Below are positions 33,411 to 41,744 of a stretch of 64,000 nt of DNA, one piece after another; position 1 is the first letter of the stretch, and each line of letters begins with the position of its first letter. The position numbers and the translations under genes are program-made. The DNA is taken from positions 36,285-100,284 of IMG/VR virus record IMGVR_UViG_3300043399_000371. One strand, written 5' to 3'. Below the pieces are notes generated by a model. That model did no database searches and was not told the DNA's origin. It saw only the letters and a program-made list of their open reading frames with translations. This DNA is from a virus.

Positions 33411-34574
33411 TTATTTTTTATCTATTTCTTTTTTCAGTTCTTTTATAGCCTCTATTAGAAGTCCTATGATATTTCCATACGAAACTGTTTTCTCACCGTT
33501 CTCATTTGTCTGAACAACTTCAGGAATTATCTTTTCAATCTCTTGAGCGATAACACCAATAGATTCCTGTCCGGTATCTTTTAGCGTATATGAAACACCA
33601 CGTAATGACAAAACTTTTTCAAGAGAATTTGTTATAGTCTCTATGTTTTCTTTCTTTCTTGCGTCAGAAAGTGTATTGAAATTTGTTGTAGTTAATGATC
33701 CTGTTGTTGCATCAAATTCAAGTTTATTGGTTGTCGTTGTAACTTTTGCAGCTTGACCACCGGCAGCAGAAACCATTACTGGATACAAAGCAGATGTTGT
33801 TGTGTCATTTGTTGCTTTGATAACTTCTGTTGATGGTGATGTGATGGATGGAAATATCTCCCATGTTGACCCATCATATACAAACTCCATTCTTAGAGTT
33901 CCAATATCAACAGTTAAATTTTCTGCGAGACCTTCAATAGTTGAACCATTTCTACCAATAATTAAATTGTTTGTTCCCCAATTAGCACCATCAACAATAA
34001 CAACAGAATGACCAGTTGTTGGTGTTGCTGGTAGATTAATCGTGAAGGAACCACCAGACGTATCCGCTACAATTTTATCACCATTGACTGCCGTGTATGC
34101 GCTTGTTTTTATTAGGTAAGAGGTTGCTCCACTTGTACTAGATGCTGCTTTGCTGACCCATGTACCACCTTCTGATGTCAAAACATTACCAGCAGTTCCG
34201 GGTGCTACAGTAAGAACGTTTCCAGTACCATTTCCTAATATTACAGCATTAGCACTAATTGTACTTAATCCTGTACCACCACTCGATACAACTAACGGAT
34301 TTGAAAGTGTTAGGCGACCTGCGGATAGAGTTCCTGTTGCTTTGTCAAATGTTAGAGATGCATTTGCCCCAAGAACCCCACCGTCATTAAATTGTATTTC
34401 CTTATTTAATCCAGATGGTCCAGTAAAACTTTGTAAATATTTTATGGCACCAGTTGTGTTGGAATAGAATAGCCGACCGTCAGTTGTGTTAATGGCTAGT
34501 TCACCATTAGCAAGTGATGTCGGCGTATTTCCTGTTACCGTAGAATATTTTATCTGAATTACTGTGTTTGCCAT
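33411..34574 (-). CDS. Tail fibre with C-terminal S74 intramolecular chaperone
   Basis: A 387-residue protein. The N-terminus (MANTVIQIKYSTVTGNTPTS, LANGELAINTTDGRLFYSN) is a phage fibre start shared with the protein at 35280-36674. A glycine/threonine-rich shaft follows. The C-terminal about 95 residues are a Peptidase_S74 chaperone: SDARKKENIETI, GVSYTLKDTGQESIGVIAQEI and ending with a coiled coil (LLIEAIKELKKEIDKK). S74 domains fold trimeric fibres and cut themselves off in many relatives. Side-fibre or adhesin role inferred. Confidence 0.82.
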   Translation of the reverse strand: MANTVIQIKYSTVTGNTPTSLANGELAINTTDGRLFYSNTTGAIKYLQSFTGPSGLNKEIQFNDGGVLGANASLTFDKATGTLSAGRLTLSNPLVVSSGGTGLSTISANAVILGNGTGNVLTVAPGTAGNVLTSEGGTWVSKAASSTSGATSYLIKTSAYTAVNGDKIVADTSGGSFTINLPATPTTGHSVVIVDGANWGTNNLIIGRNGSTIEGLAENLTVDIGTLRMEFVYDGSTWEIFPSITSPSTEVIKATNDTTTSALYPVMVSAAGGQAAKVTTTTNKLEFDATTGSLTTTNFNTLSDARKKENIETITNSLEKVLSLRGVSYTLKDTGQESIGVIAQEIEKIIPEVVQTNENGEKTVSYGNIIGLLIEAIKELKKEIDKK

Positions 34575-35234
34575 TTAGAATGTACCACCAGATTGAACTT
34601 TAGTATTATTTAGTTCAGGTGGTTCGGGAAGTTTTTTCTGTTTTGTTGTTGGGACTGCCTCAAGAATTTGAGTAGCATATGTTTTCAATTCATTATAGCT
34701 AGCAACAAATTTCTTTTGGTTTTCTTTTATTTCATTTTTAAGTTGCTCAATTTCTTGATCTTTTTGTGAAACTAATTCATTAACTTGTTGAAGTTTTGTT
34801 TTAAAATATCCAACTTTATTGTCAGACTCTTGTTTCTGTGCAACAAGTTCATTTTTAGTATGTAGATCTTGCCTCAATGAATCGATCTCATTCTGCTTTC
34901 TCTGCAATTCTTGTTCCAAACCAACAACCCTCTGCGTTGTCTCATTCAAAGCTTGTTGAACTCTATTTTTTTCTAATAGAATGGCATCACCATCAACAAC
35001 TCTTTGCTTTAAAGATTCGGCAGAGGATAGTTCAATTTGTTGTTGAGAGATTGTCAAATTCAATCTCTCAAGTTCGGTTAGTAGTTCTTGAATCTTTTGA
35101 TCAGCTTCTGCTTTTTCGTTTTTAATGTTTGACACAATCTTTAGTTGTGTCTGAAAAATTAAGTTTTGTTTCAGAACTGCATCAAAATTTTCAAGAACTA
35201 CATCCTTGTAATTGTTTAGAAATTCCACATCCAT
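34575..35234 (-). CDS. Coiled-coil structural protein with SGGTF C-terminus
   Basis: A 219-residue protein almost wholly coiled coil (residues about 35-180, heptads such as QQQIELSSAESLKQRVVD and QKDQEIEQLKNEIKENQKK), then a proline-rich linker (KKLPEPPELNN) and KVQSGGTF. The last five residues equal the end of the fibre at 35280-36674. Located between two fibre genes, it may be a fibre stalk or hinge, but no homologue is recognised. The start is an ATG at 35234 with GGAG upstream. Confidence 0.65.
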   Translation of the reverse strand: MDVEFLNNYKDVVLENFDAVLKQNLIFQTQLKIVSNIKNEKAEADQKIQELLTELERLNLTISQQQIELSSAESLKQRVVDGDAILLEKNRVQQALNETTQRVVGLEQELQRKQNEIDSLRQDLHTKNELVAQKQESDNKVGYFKTKLQQVNELVSQKDQEIEQLKNEIKENQKKFVASYNELKTYATQILEAVPTTKQKKLPEPPELNNTKVQSGGTF

Positions 35235-35279
35235 ATTGTTTCTCCTTTTTCACAATAATTAAAAAGTTGTCTAAACTAT

Positions 35280-36674
35280 TTAGAAGGTTCCTCCAGATAG
35301 GTGTGAGAAGGTTGGAACACCAGAGGCATTGATTGTTAGTACGTGACCTTCTGTTGATGAAGAAGCAGCGGTAATCGCATTTGTTCCTTGACCCAATAGA
35401 ACACCATTGTTGGTTAATGTTGTTGCTCCTGTACCACCACGGGCAATTGGTAATGTGCCAGATGTAACTTGTGTTGCAGAGATTGCAATTGGTGTTGCTG
35501 TAACTGCTGTAATTCTACCATAACCATCTGTTGATACAGAAGTTAGTGTATTGCTTGTTGCTAGAGTTGTGCTTGTTACAGTTACGTTAGCAAGTTCGCC
35601 CAATGCTCCAGTACCAGCACCAACAAGGATTGCGCCAGTTGTAAATGTTCCGCGACCTGTACCACCATCTGCAACTGCGATATCTGCACTTAGACCAGAA
35701 ACTGTACCACCAGTAATATTTGCAACAAGAGTACCAGTTGAGAATGCAGCTACGTTTACTGTATTTCCTGATGGTAATTCAGTACCAGCAGTTAATAGCT
35801 TATATTGACCATCTGATGCATCTCGGATAAGACCAGTATATTTAGTACCAGTAGCGTTATATTGACCAAAGAAACCTATATCCAAGACATCTGTAGCATT
35901 GTTTGATGCCAGTTGGATTAATGGGTCTTCTGTTCTTACGTTTTCTACATCTTGTGTTACTGTGTTACCAGAAACAATAAGGTTTCCTGTAATAGCAAGA
36001 TCACCAGAAATTGTACCACCAGTTGTTCTAACAACAGTATTATCGACATCAAATGTTACGTTATTTGTTCCTACTGTTGATGTTATACCAGCACCACCAA
36101 CAAAAGTTAATGTATCTGTACCAACAACAATAGTATCTGTACCAGAATCGCCAGCAATTGCCAATGATGCAGATAGACCAATACCTGTTGTTGTGACGTT
36201 AGTAACCCTACCGTTTGCAGCAACAGTAATAACAGGAATAAGAGTTCCGCTACCATATGAACCAGCAGTAACACCTGTATTTGTAAGTGTTAGAGGTATG
36301 TTTGCGTTTGCTGAACCATCAACAGAGACAACACCAGTAGCTTCACCAGTTAGACCAATATTTCTTGCTGTTTGCCATTTTGTTGCTGTTGATGCGTTGC
36401 CAGTTAGTGGACCAACAAAAGAAGTTGCTGTTATTACATTTGCTGCAAAACTTCCATTTGTATCTCGTTTAACAAGCGTACTTACTGCATTCAGATCAGT
36501 TGCTGCATCAACAATATCGGTATAATACTTACCACCAATTGTTATTACACCATTAGTATTGTTACCAATGAATAACTTATTTGATTGAAACGAGTATGCT
36601 GCTTCCGCTACGTTTAAGCTTGCTGGCGCTGCTGTAGCCAGAGAGTATTTAAGTTGAATTACGGTATTTGCCAT
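35280..36674 (-). CDS. Tail fibre / virion structural protein
   Basis: A 464-residue threonine/glycine-rich protein. The N-terminal MANTVIQLKYSLATAAPAS module matches the S74 fibre. The body contains fibre-type repeats (TGNASTATKWQTARNIGLTG, GLTGEATGVVSVDGSANANI, then ADGGTGRGTFTTGAIL and LPIARGGTGATTLTNNGVLL), typical of phage fibre repeat families. It ends SHLSGGTF. An AATAAATA late-box variant lies 35 nt before the start. Trimeric shaft protein inferred. Confidence 0.75.
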   Translation of the reverse strand: MANTVIQLKYSLATAAPASLNVAEAAYSFQSNKLFIGNNTNGVITIGGKYYTDIVDAATDLNAVSTLVKRDTNGSFAANVITATSFVGPLTGNASTATKWQTARNIGLTGEATGVVSVDGSANANIPLTLTNTGVTAGSYGSGTLIPVITVAANGRVTNVTTTGIGLSASLAIAGDSGTDTIVVGTDTLTFVGGAGITSTVGTNNVTFDVDNTVVRTTGGTISGDLAITGNLIVSGNTVTQDVENVRTEDPLIQLASNNATDVLDIGFFGQYNATGTKYTGLIRDASDGQYKLLTAGTELPSGNTVNVAAFSTGTLVANITGGTVSGLSADIAVADGGTGRGTFTTGAILVGAGTGALGELANVTVTSTTLATSNTLTSVSTDGYGRITAVTATPIAISATQVTSGTLPIARGGTGATTLTNNGVLLGQGTNAITAASSSTEGHVLTINASGVPTFSHLSGGTF

Positions 36675-36718
36675 TTTTATAACCTTTTAAAATAATGAAC
36701 TATTTTATTATTTATTCA

Positions 36719-36976
36719 TTAGAAAAATCCGCCGGCAATCCGATCCAGATTTTCTAATGAAATTGCTTTTGCTTCGTATTTTTGTGTTATTGAATTATAA
36801 ATTAATGTGAAACCATCTTGGACGTTGTTGGTATTAACGTCATTCAACTCACCTATAGATAAATCCAAAACTGGAGAAAAATTTGGATTTGCAATTGTTG
36901 TTTGAACACTTTCCCGTATTCTAATTCTTCTATTAGAACTATTATTTGAAATAGTAACCTTGCCTATATTTGGCAT
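36719..36976 (-). CDS. Small virion structural protein
   Basis: An 85-residue protein: NIGKVTISNNSSNRRIRIRE, LDLSIGELNDVNTNNVQDGFTLIYN and ends ENLDRIAGGFF. The modular end (IAGGFF) resembles the SGGTF ends nearby. Similar short proteins accompany fibre genes in marine T4-like phages. It follows the Ig-like gene by 1 nt. Function not known. Confidence 0.6.
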   Translation of the reverse strand: MPNIGKVTISNNSSNRRIRIRESVQTTIANPNFSPVLDLSIGELNDVNTNNVQDGFTLIYNSITQKYEAKAISLENLDRIAGGFF

Positions 36977-36977
36977 T

Positions 36978-37310
36978 TTATCTAGTTACTCCCGGTAAAA
37001 CGACAGCGATCCCTTCAACTACCCTTGTAACTTCTCCGGTATCCGATGTAATTGTCACATCATAAAAATATCTTCCGGGATCTAAGTTTGCGGTATTTGC
37101 TGAAGACATTGATATGGTAATTTCTCCATTCGAACTGTCTGTAATGGTTGCTACGAAATCTTTTGCTGTTGACGAGTAGAAAGACTTCCTCATCTGTGAA
37201 GCAGCAGAATAAGACGATAGATTTAAAGAATCGCCTTGTATATCTTCCACGTTTAAAGAAGTAGAAAATGTCGTATACTGCTCAATTGTTATTTCTGAAT
37301 ATGCGGCCAC
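36978..37310 (-). CDS. Ig-like / baseplate-upper-protein-like structural protein
   Basis: A 110-residue all-beta protein (ITIEQYTTFSTSLNVEDIQG, ATITDSSNGEITISMSSANT, YFYDVTITSDTGEVTRVVEG). The pattern LxxGrYfYDVxitsxxGxxxrvveG is that of short Ig-like virion proteins near fibres. TATAAATA and GGAG lie upstream. It may anchor fibres to the baseplate; this is inferred from fold and neighbours. Confidence 0.6.
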   Translation of the reverse strand: MAAYSEITIEQYTTFSTSLNVEDIQGDSLNLSSYSAASQMRKSFYSSTAKDFVATITDSSNGEITISMSSANTANLDPGRYFYDVTITSDTGEVTRVVEGIAVVLPGVTR

Positions 37311-37335
37311 GAATGTCTCCGTATGTTATTTATTA

Positions 37336-37343
37336 TATTTATA
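37336..37343 (-). promoter_or_regulatory. Late promoter box TATAAATA
   Basis: Exact box on the minus strand 26 nt before the Ig-like gene, within the divergent gap to the plus-strand glycosyltransferase. It would drive the fibre genes 37.3 to 33.4 kb. Confidence 0.65.
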
Positions 37344-37368
37344 CATAACTAGTATTGAGGTGAGAAAA

Positions 37369-38070
37369 ATGCAAAGAAAAATAACAATAGGCACGACGTA
37401 TTATAACAATCCCGACAATCTAAAGGGGTTCTTGAAAAACCATTTAGAATACTGTGATGAGTTTTTGATTGTTGATGATGGGTCCGAAATACCTATGGAC
37501 AAACATCTTCCCAAAGACGAAAGAATAAAAGCCTTCAAAGTTAAAAAGGACTATGGCTTTAATTCACATGGATGTAGAAATCTGATAATGAAACAGACAA
37601 GCAATGAATGGAACATTCTTTTGGATATAGATCGGTATTTTGTTGATGCTCAGTATTCATTCAATACACTAAAACAAAGACCACTAAAAAACAATGTTCT
37701 TTATAAATTCATGGCATTTACAGAATGGGCATCAAAATCAGACTCCGCACATGAATCTGTTAATGATTTTCTTATTCACAAAGACTACTTTTTTAGTGCT
37801 GGTGGGTATGATGAAGAACTAATGGGGTATAGAACTGGTGATAGAGAATATTTTTATCAGCTAGAACATTTCGGGCACAAAAGAGTTCTTTATGATATTG
37901 AAATCATGCTATGTCGAAAACCTTCCACCACATTACACTCAAATGAAAAATCTAAATTTGACAAGAAACAAAAACTTGATTGGGCAACACAAAAACTAAT
38001 TTATGATAGAATAAAGTCCCCACAGAAGGTAAAACCAATTCTTACCTTCGAATGGGAACGTATTGTTTAA
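37369..38070 (+). CDS. GT2-like glycosyltransferase on the plus strand
   Basis: A 233-residue protein; the ATG at 37369 is chosen because GAGGTGA lies upstream. N-terminal KITIGTTYYNNPDNLKGFL, then FLIVDDGSE, KAFKVKKDYGFNSHGCRNLIM and WNILLDIDRYF (DxD) form a GT-A core. It is the only complete gene on the plus strand in the window, divergent from the fibre genes and convergent with the radical SAM gene (shared stop region at 38067-38070). No TATAAATA is seen on the plus strand. It may be a recent acquisition or inverted cassette. Confidence 0.75.
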   Translation: MQRKITIGTTYYNNPDNLKGFLKNHLEYCDEFLIVDDGSEIPMDKHLPKDERIKAFKVKKDYGFNSHGCRNLIMKQTSNEWNILLDIDRYFVDAQYSFNTLKQRPLKNNVLYKFMAFTEWASKSDSAHESVNDFLIHKDYFFSAGGYDEELMGYRTGDREYFYQLEHFGHKRVLYDIEIMLCRKPSTTLHSNEKSKFDKKQKLDWATQKLIYDRIKSPQKVKPILTFEWERIV

Positions 38071-39056
38071 ATGTTTTGATATGTCTTTAGGTCAAACTTT
38101 GTTCCTTTCATTTTATTGATAGAAACTAGATCGTTGTTCTTCCAGACAAGAACTTCGTTGTCATCATAAAGAAAATCACAATCCTTACAGAAAGAAACTT
38201 CATCAAATCTTTTTTCGTGGTGCATCTGTCTCAACCATTGATATTTTTCGCCATTCCAGACTTCGGCAACAGACTTCCCATCAAGACTTCCAAGATCTGC
38301 TTCAGCGTCTCTTCCTAGAGTTTGGCAACATGGAGCAACAGTTAATTTGCCACCATTGTTTCCTCCAGCCCTAACGGTCAAGTCTGGAGAGAATGGTCTA
38401 CCACAACTTCTCTTTTCTCCGCGACGTTTATAATCAGAATCGTAAACACCAGACCAATTATGCATTTTCCAAATTTCTGCAAATGATCCAACTGGTTCAA
38501 TGAAATTTTTACGATATTGCTCGATCTCAAAGTCAACTTTATCATTATCAAGTATTAAGTGGTATGATGCGACAATACAGTCAGATCCAGTTTCACCAAT
38601 ATATTTTTTCATGTTGATTGCATTGGATTTGATGACATTGAATGCGTCACGGTTCATCCATTTCATATACTGCAATTGACTGTATCCGATCACCGAGAAA
38701 CGTGCTAACGAGAGACCAGCATCCACACATCGTTTCATATAATCATCTTTTAAATTAAATCCGTTTGTGTAGATGAATACCTTTGCACCATATTTTCTAA
38801 CTATCTTGATGTAATCTGGGAGGTTTCTATTTAGTGTTGGCTCACCAGAACCCTCAAGGTTTACAACATTGAGTCCTGCCTCTGCACATTCAGCTACGAT
38901 CCTCTCAAAGTCTTTAAGAGACATCTTTTTGAGCCAGTCCTTGCCTCGTCCTGTTGTTTGTGGACACATACCACAGGAATAGTTACATCCCCCATTGATT
39001 TCAATTACAGCACGGTCAATAGATAAAGGAATTATAAAGTTCGTGTTTTGTTGCAT
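38067..39056 (-). CDS. Radical SAM protein with SPASM-like C-terminus
   Basis: About 329 residues from the ATG at 39056. The radical SAM [4Fe-4S] motif is CNYSCGMC (C24, C28, C31), followed by LEGSGEPTLNRNLPDYI and VFIYTNGFNL typical of the TIM barrel. The C-terminal part has cysteines at CGRPF, VAPCCQ and FCKDCDFL, with VAEVWNGEKYQWLRQMH, typical of SPASM auxiliary clusters. Such enzymes modify peptides or sugars by radical chemistry. Position among glycan genes suggests modified sugar or fibre modification; substrate unknown. Confidence 0.85.
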   Translation of the reverse strand: MQQNTNFIIPLSIDRAVIEINGGCNYSCGMCPQTTGRGKDWLKKMSLKDFERIVAECAEAGLNVVNLEGSGEPTLNRNLPDYIKIVRKYGAKVFIYTNGFNLKDDYMKRCVDAGLSLARFSVIGYSQLQYMKWMNRDAFNVIKSNAINMKKYIGETGSDCIVASYHLILDNDKVDFEIEQYRKNFIEPVGSFAEIWKMHNWSGVYDSDYKRRGEKRSCGRPFSPDLTVRAGGNNGGKLTVAPCCQTLGRDAEADLGSLDGKSVAEVWNGEKYQWLRQMHHEKRFDEVSFCKDCDFLYDDNEVLVWKNNDLVSINKMKGTKFDLKTYQNI

Positions 39057-39795
39057 CTTTTTTCTCACTAATGTAATTTTGATGGAGTTGTTTCACTTCC
39101 TCGACTCTTTTCTGACTTGCTCTGACATAATTCTTAATGTTAGAATCGAGAAATCTTTTTGGGTTATCTTCTAGAACTGCTTGTGGTATGAGAACACTAT
39201 TTAATGGTTTTCTTTTACAGAAAACGATCAAAGGTTTCCACATAAATTTAAATAATTGGTGTGCTAAACCATCATAACCAATACCGAATTCACATTCATT
39301 TATGTGTCTAATTACTTGTTTGATTGGTGTTCTATATGTCACTTCATAAATATCATACCCAGACATATGTAGCTTTGCACGAATATCAAGCCAATGTTTA
39401 TGTGCTGGATCTTTATTTATTCCGGGAAATTCTATATTGAAATCTGTTGTCCAGAGAACAACTTTTTTCTTGGTTTCTTGTGGTTCAAGATTAGTGTACC
39501 ACAAACCATGTAGAGGATTAAATTCGTCTAGTTGGTTATAGAATCTAAATTTCGGATTACTATTGAATTTGTGATGGATAGTTATTCCATCAGTTTGTTT
39601 GAAAATAGATTCTATGTATTGAAATCTATCAAATAGAGTTTCAGTATCAAGTGGTGAGTATAGGTGATTTTTGTCATCCTTCCAATGAAACGTTATGTCT
39701 ATTGGTCTTTCATATTTTAGTCTTGATGTGTGTGCATAGCCAAGACCAGTTACAAAATCACCATACCCAATTCCAGTTCGCCATTCTATATTCAT
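39016..39795 (-). CDS. GT9-like (GT-B) glycosyltransferase family protein
   Basis: A 259-residue protein: IEWRTGIGYGDFVTGLGYAH (nucleotide-binding-like glycine loop of GT9), DITFHWKDD, then VVLWTTDFNIEFPGIN and CEFGIGYDGLAHQLFKFMWKPLIVFC, the second domain with a conserved xDGLxHxxF. Similar proteins are in cyanophage glycan clusters. It overlaps the radical SAM start by 41 nt. Donor and acceptor unknown. Confidence 0.65.
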   Translation of the reverse strand: MNIEWRTGIGYGDFVTGLGYAHTSRLKYERPIDITFHWKDDKNHLYSPLDTETLFDRFQYIESIFKQTDGITIHHKFNSNPKFRFYNQLDEFNPLHGLWYTNLEPQETKKKVVLWTTDFNIEFPGINKDPAHKHWLDIRAKLHMSGYDIYEVTYRTPIKQVIRHINECEFGIGYDGLAHQLFKFMWKPLIVFCKRKPLNSVLIPQAVLEDNPKRFLDSNIKNYVRASQKRVEEVKQLHQNYISEKKDATKHELYNSFIY

Positions 39796-39797
39796 AA

Positions 39798-40466
39798 TTA
39801 CTGATTGAAGATTTCTGGATCACAATCTCCTTTTGTAATTTCTTTGATCATATTAATCCACATATCTTTATTGTGCATTACCCAAGCTAGAGTTACCCTT
39901 TGTTTTTTGGTTTCTGCCATATGCCAGAAAACCCTATTTGGTTCTTTTCTTTCATTTGGGTAATATCCTACACGAACATTCCATCCGGGTTGATCTTGTA
40001 GTCTCACGATTGATTTTGTGTTATAGTCCCAATAGCTGAAGTTACCATCACCATCTTGACTGTATGTTAGAAGTACATTGTAACCGGGAGCATTTCCATT
40101 ATGGTGCCATCCGATATATCCATTATCTGGGTATGACATGATTAGAGCATTTACCGGAGTTCCCAAAAAGTTTCCGATTCTTGCTGCTTTCTTTCGAACA
40201 GATTCAACTTTATCCCAAATTTGTTGGCTAGCATTATTCATTCCTAATCCAAGAACTGCCCTTGGGAATCCATATTCAGATACGGGATGCTTAAATGCTT
40301 CAAACAAATACTCGTCGGAGCATGGGTGAAAATTTGGATTTAATTTATCTTTTTGCTCTGGAAGACTGAAAACTAAGTCCTTAACAACTCCCGAATAAAA
40401 CTCATCAGTTATACTCGATAATAGGGTCGTTAGTCGCTCGCTTTTTAACTTTACGGGTTTCATCAT
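39798..40466 (-). CDS. 2OG-Fe(II) oxygenase-like protein
   Basis: A 222-residue protein with a jelly-roll pattern: LIMSYPDNGYIGWHHNGN, NVLLTYSQDGDGNFSYWD, WNVRVGYYPN and VFWHMAETKKQRVTLAWV. It fits 2-oxoglutarate/Fe(II) dioxygenases of marine phages: first His H121, last His H182 and R190 for 2OG. The usual HxD is here H-H-N (N123), so the metal site may differ. It overlaps the next glycosyltransferase by 62 nt. Hydroxylation of a sugar, peptide or base is possible. Confidence 0.6.
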   Translation of the reverse strand: MMKPVKLKSERLTTLLSSITDEFYSGVVKDLVFSLPEQKDKLNPNFHPCSDEYLFEAFKHPVSEYGFPRAVLGLGMNNASQQIWDKVESVRKKAARIGNFLGTPVNALIMSYPDNGYIGWHHNGNAPGYNVLLTYSQDGDGNFSYWDYNTKSIVRLQDQPGWNVRVGYYPNERKEPNRVFWHMAETKKQRVTLAWVMHNKDMWINMIKEITKGDCDPEIFNQ

Positions 40467-41232
40467 TTATCCTTTTCTGTATTTCTTGCCAAACAAATGG
40501 CATTTTACTCCAAGACTGCTTATCAATTTGTGTGATAACTGCTGGACCATCATTGTCTTCTGGTAAGTCCTGTCCTGAGTTGTTCCACCTTCTCGGCAAA
40601 GTTATTATGTTTAAATCATCAAATCTGCTAAATTCAGGAAACCTTTTGCTGGTCATTCTCCACAAAGTAAACATATCAAAATTCTGCCATTCCTGATAAT
40701 GGTCTTTGTATGTCCAAGGAGTGGTTACTTGTTTGATATATTCTTCATACCATGTTGTCATGAAGTCTATACTTTTTTCGTTTTTGTGATAACCGAAACA
40801 AGAACCATGCAACTTAGCAAAGTGCTTTCTCTGTTTATCTATGTAAGCCCATTTGAGATTTCCAACAGTATACACCATATTGCTGCCAAAGAACATATCA
40901 CAATTATCAAGAAAATCGTGCATATTCCTGATGTCTCTATGTCTTACAATAGAGTCACAATCATTAAAAATAGTTCTCTGGTATGGTGTTCTAGCACAAC
41001 ACCACATTCTTGCTCTGGCGTGGATTGGAATATTTGTTATAACCCTATCGAAAACCTTACATCTTTCGTCTGTAAATTTTTCGTGGGTGAATAGGGTTAT
41101 ATGTGAGTTTGGATAATAGTCTTTTAGAGACTGTGCTGAAATTAAAGCCAACTCATAATATAAAACGTCTTTAGAAGCGGTGTACACGAATCCATCTTGT
41201 GCGCTTCTTCCATTATCATAATGTATATTCAT
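40405..41232 (-). CDS. GT8-like glycosyltransferase
   Basis: A 275-residue protein. DGFVYTASKDVLYYELALIS, then ITLFTHEKFTDERCKVFD and PYQRTIFNDCDSIVRHRDI (DxD) resemble GT8-type enzymes. The C-terminal 60 residues include LPRRWNNSGQD and a lysine/arginine-rich tail. It lies 3 nt after a 161-residue gene. It is another step in the glycan cluster. Confidence 0.7.
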   Translation of the reverse strand: MNIHYDNGRSAQDGFVYTASKDVLYYELALISAQSLKDYYPNSHITLFTHEKFTDERCKVFDRVITNIPIHARARMWCCARTPYQRTIFNDCDSIVRHRDIRNMHDFLDNCDMFFGSNMVYTVGNLKWAYIDKQRKHFAKLHGSCFGYHKNEKSIDFMTTWYEEYIKQVTTPWTYKDHYQEWQNFDMFTLWRMTSKRFPEFSRFDDLNIITLPRRWNNSGQDLPEDNDGPAVITQIDKQSWSKMPFVWQEIQKRINDETRKVKKRATNDPIIEYN

Positions 41233-41235
41233 AAA

Positions 41236-41721
41236 TTATTTATTAAATTGCAAATCATCGATCATATCAAATAGATCTATAAATGACATTCCTTTTTCTG
41301 TTATGTATTTCTGTGCAAGATGCATGATGATGATATTTAGCATCAATGGGTCTGGGGCGCGACGAACAGCAGCTTTGTCTTCATCAGATGCCTCAGACAC
41401 AAATGGTAAGCTGAAACATCTCATTTTCATGTCGAACAACATTTTCAGTTTGTCGTTTTCTATTGCTGCTTTTCGCTTTTTATCTGCAAATTCTTGATTC
41501 TGTTTAGCACGTTCCTCAATGCGATTTCTTTGATCACGCATTTGTTTCTCATCGAACTCGTCAAGAATTCGATCCCAATATTCGTTCACTCCACGTTCCC
41601 TATTTGCTGGAACTGTGAATTCTGCCAAGGACTCAATACCATTTTCACGAACAAGAGTCATTCGAATTCTTGTTTTTTTGGCATCAACGTAAACTGGATT
41701 TTTTATGATAGGATATTTCAT
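41236..41721 (-). CDS. Hypothetical coiled-coil protein
   Basis: A 161-residue protein: strand-rich start (YPIIKNPVYVDAKKTRIRMT), a long charged helix (QRNRIEERAKQNQEFADKKRK), then DPLMLNIIIMHLAQKYIT. No function is recognised. It may be a structural or chaperone protein, since it sits among glycan genes near the fibre genes. An AATAAATA late-box variant lies 20 nt upstream. Confidence 0.55.
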   Translation of the reverse strand: MKYPIIKNPVYVDAKKTRIRMTLVRENGIESLAEFTVPANRERGVNEYWDRILDEFDEKQMRDQRNRIEERAKQNQEFADKKRKAAIENDKLKMLFDMKMRCFSLPFVSEASDEDKAAVRRAPDPLMLNIIIMHLAQKYITEKGMSFIDLFDMIDDLQFNK

Positions 41722-41744
41722 TTGTATACCTCTTTAAACATTAT

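Noticed and set aside
35899-36525. 208-codon open frame on the plus strand
   Set aside because: It lies wholly opposite the 464-residue fibre gene, whose Thr/Gly/Ala-rich codons leave the complement open; its product is Val/Pro/Thr-rich without any motif and has no RBS.
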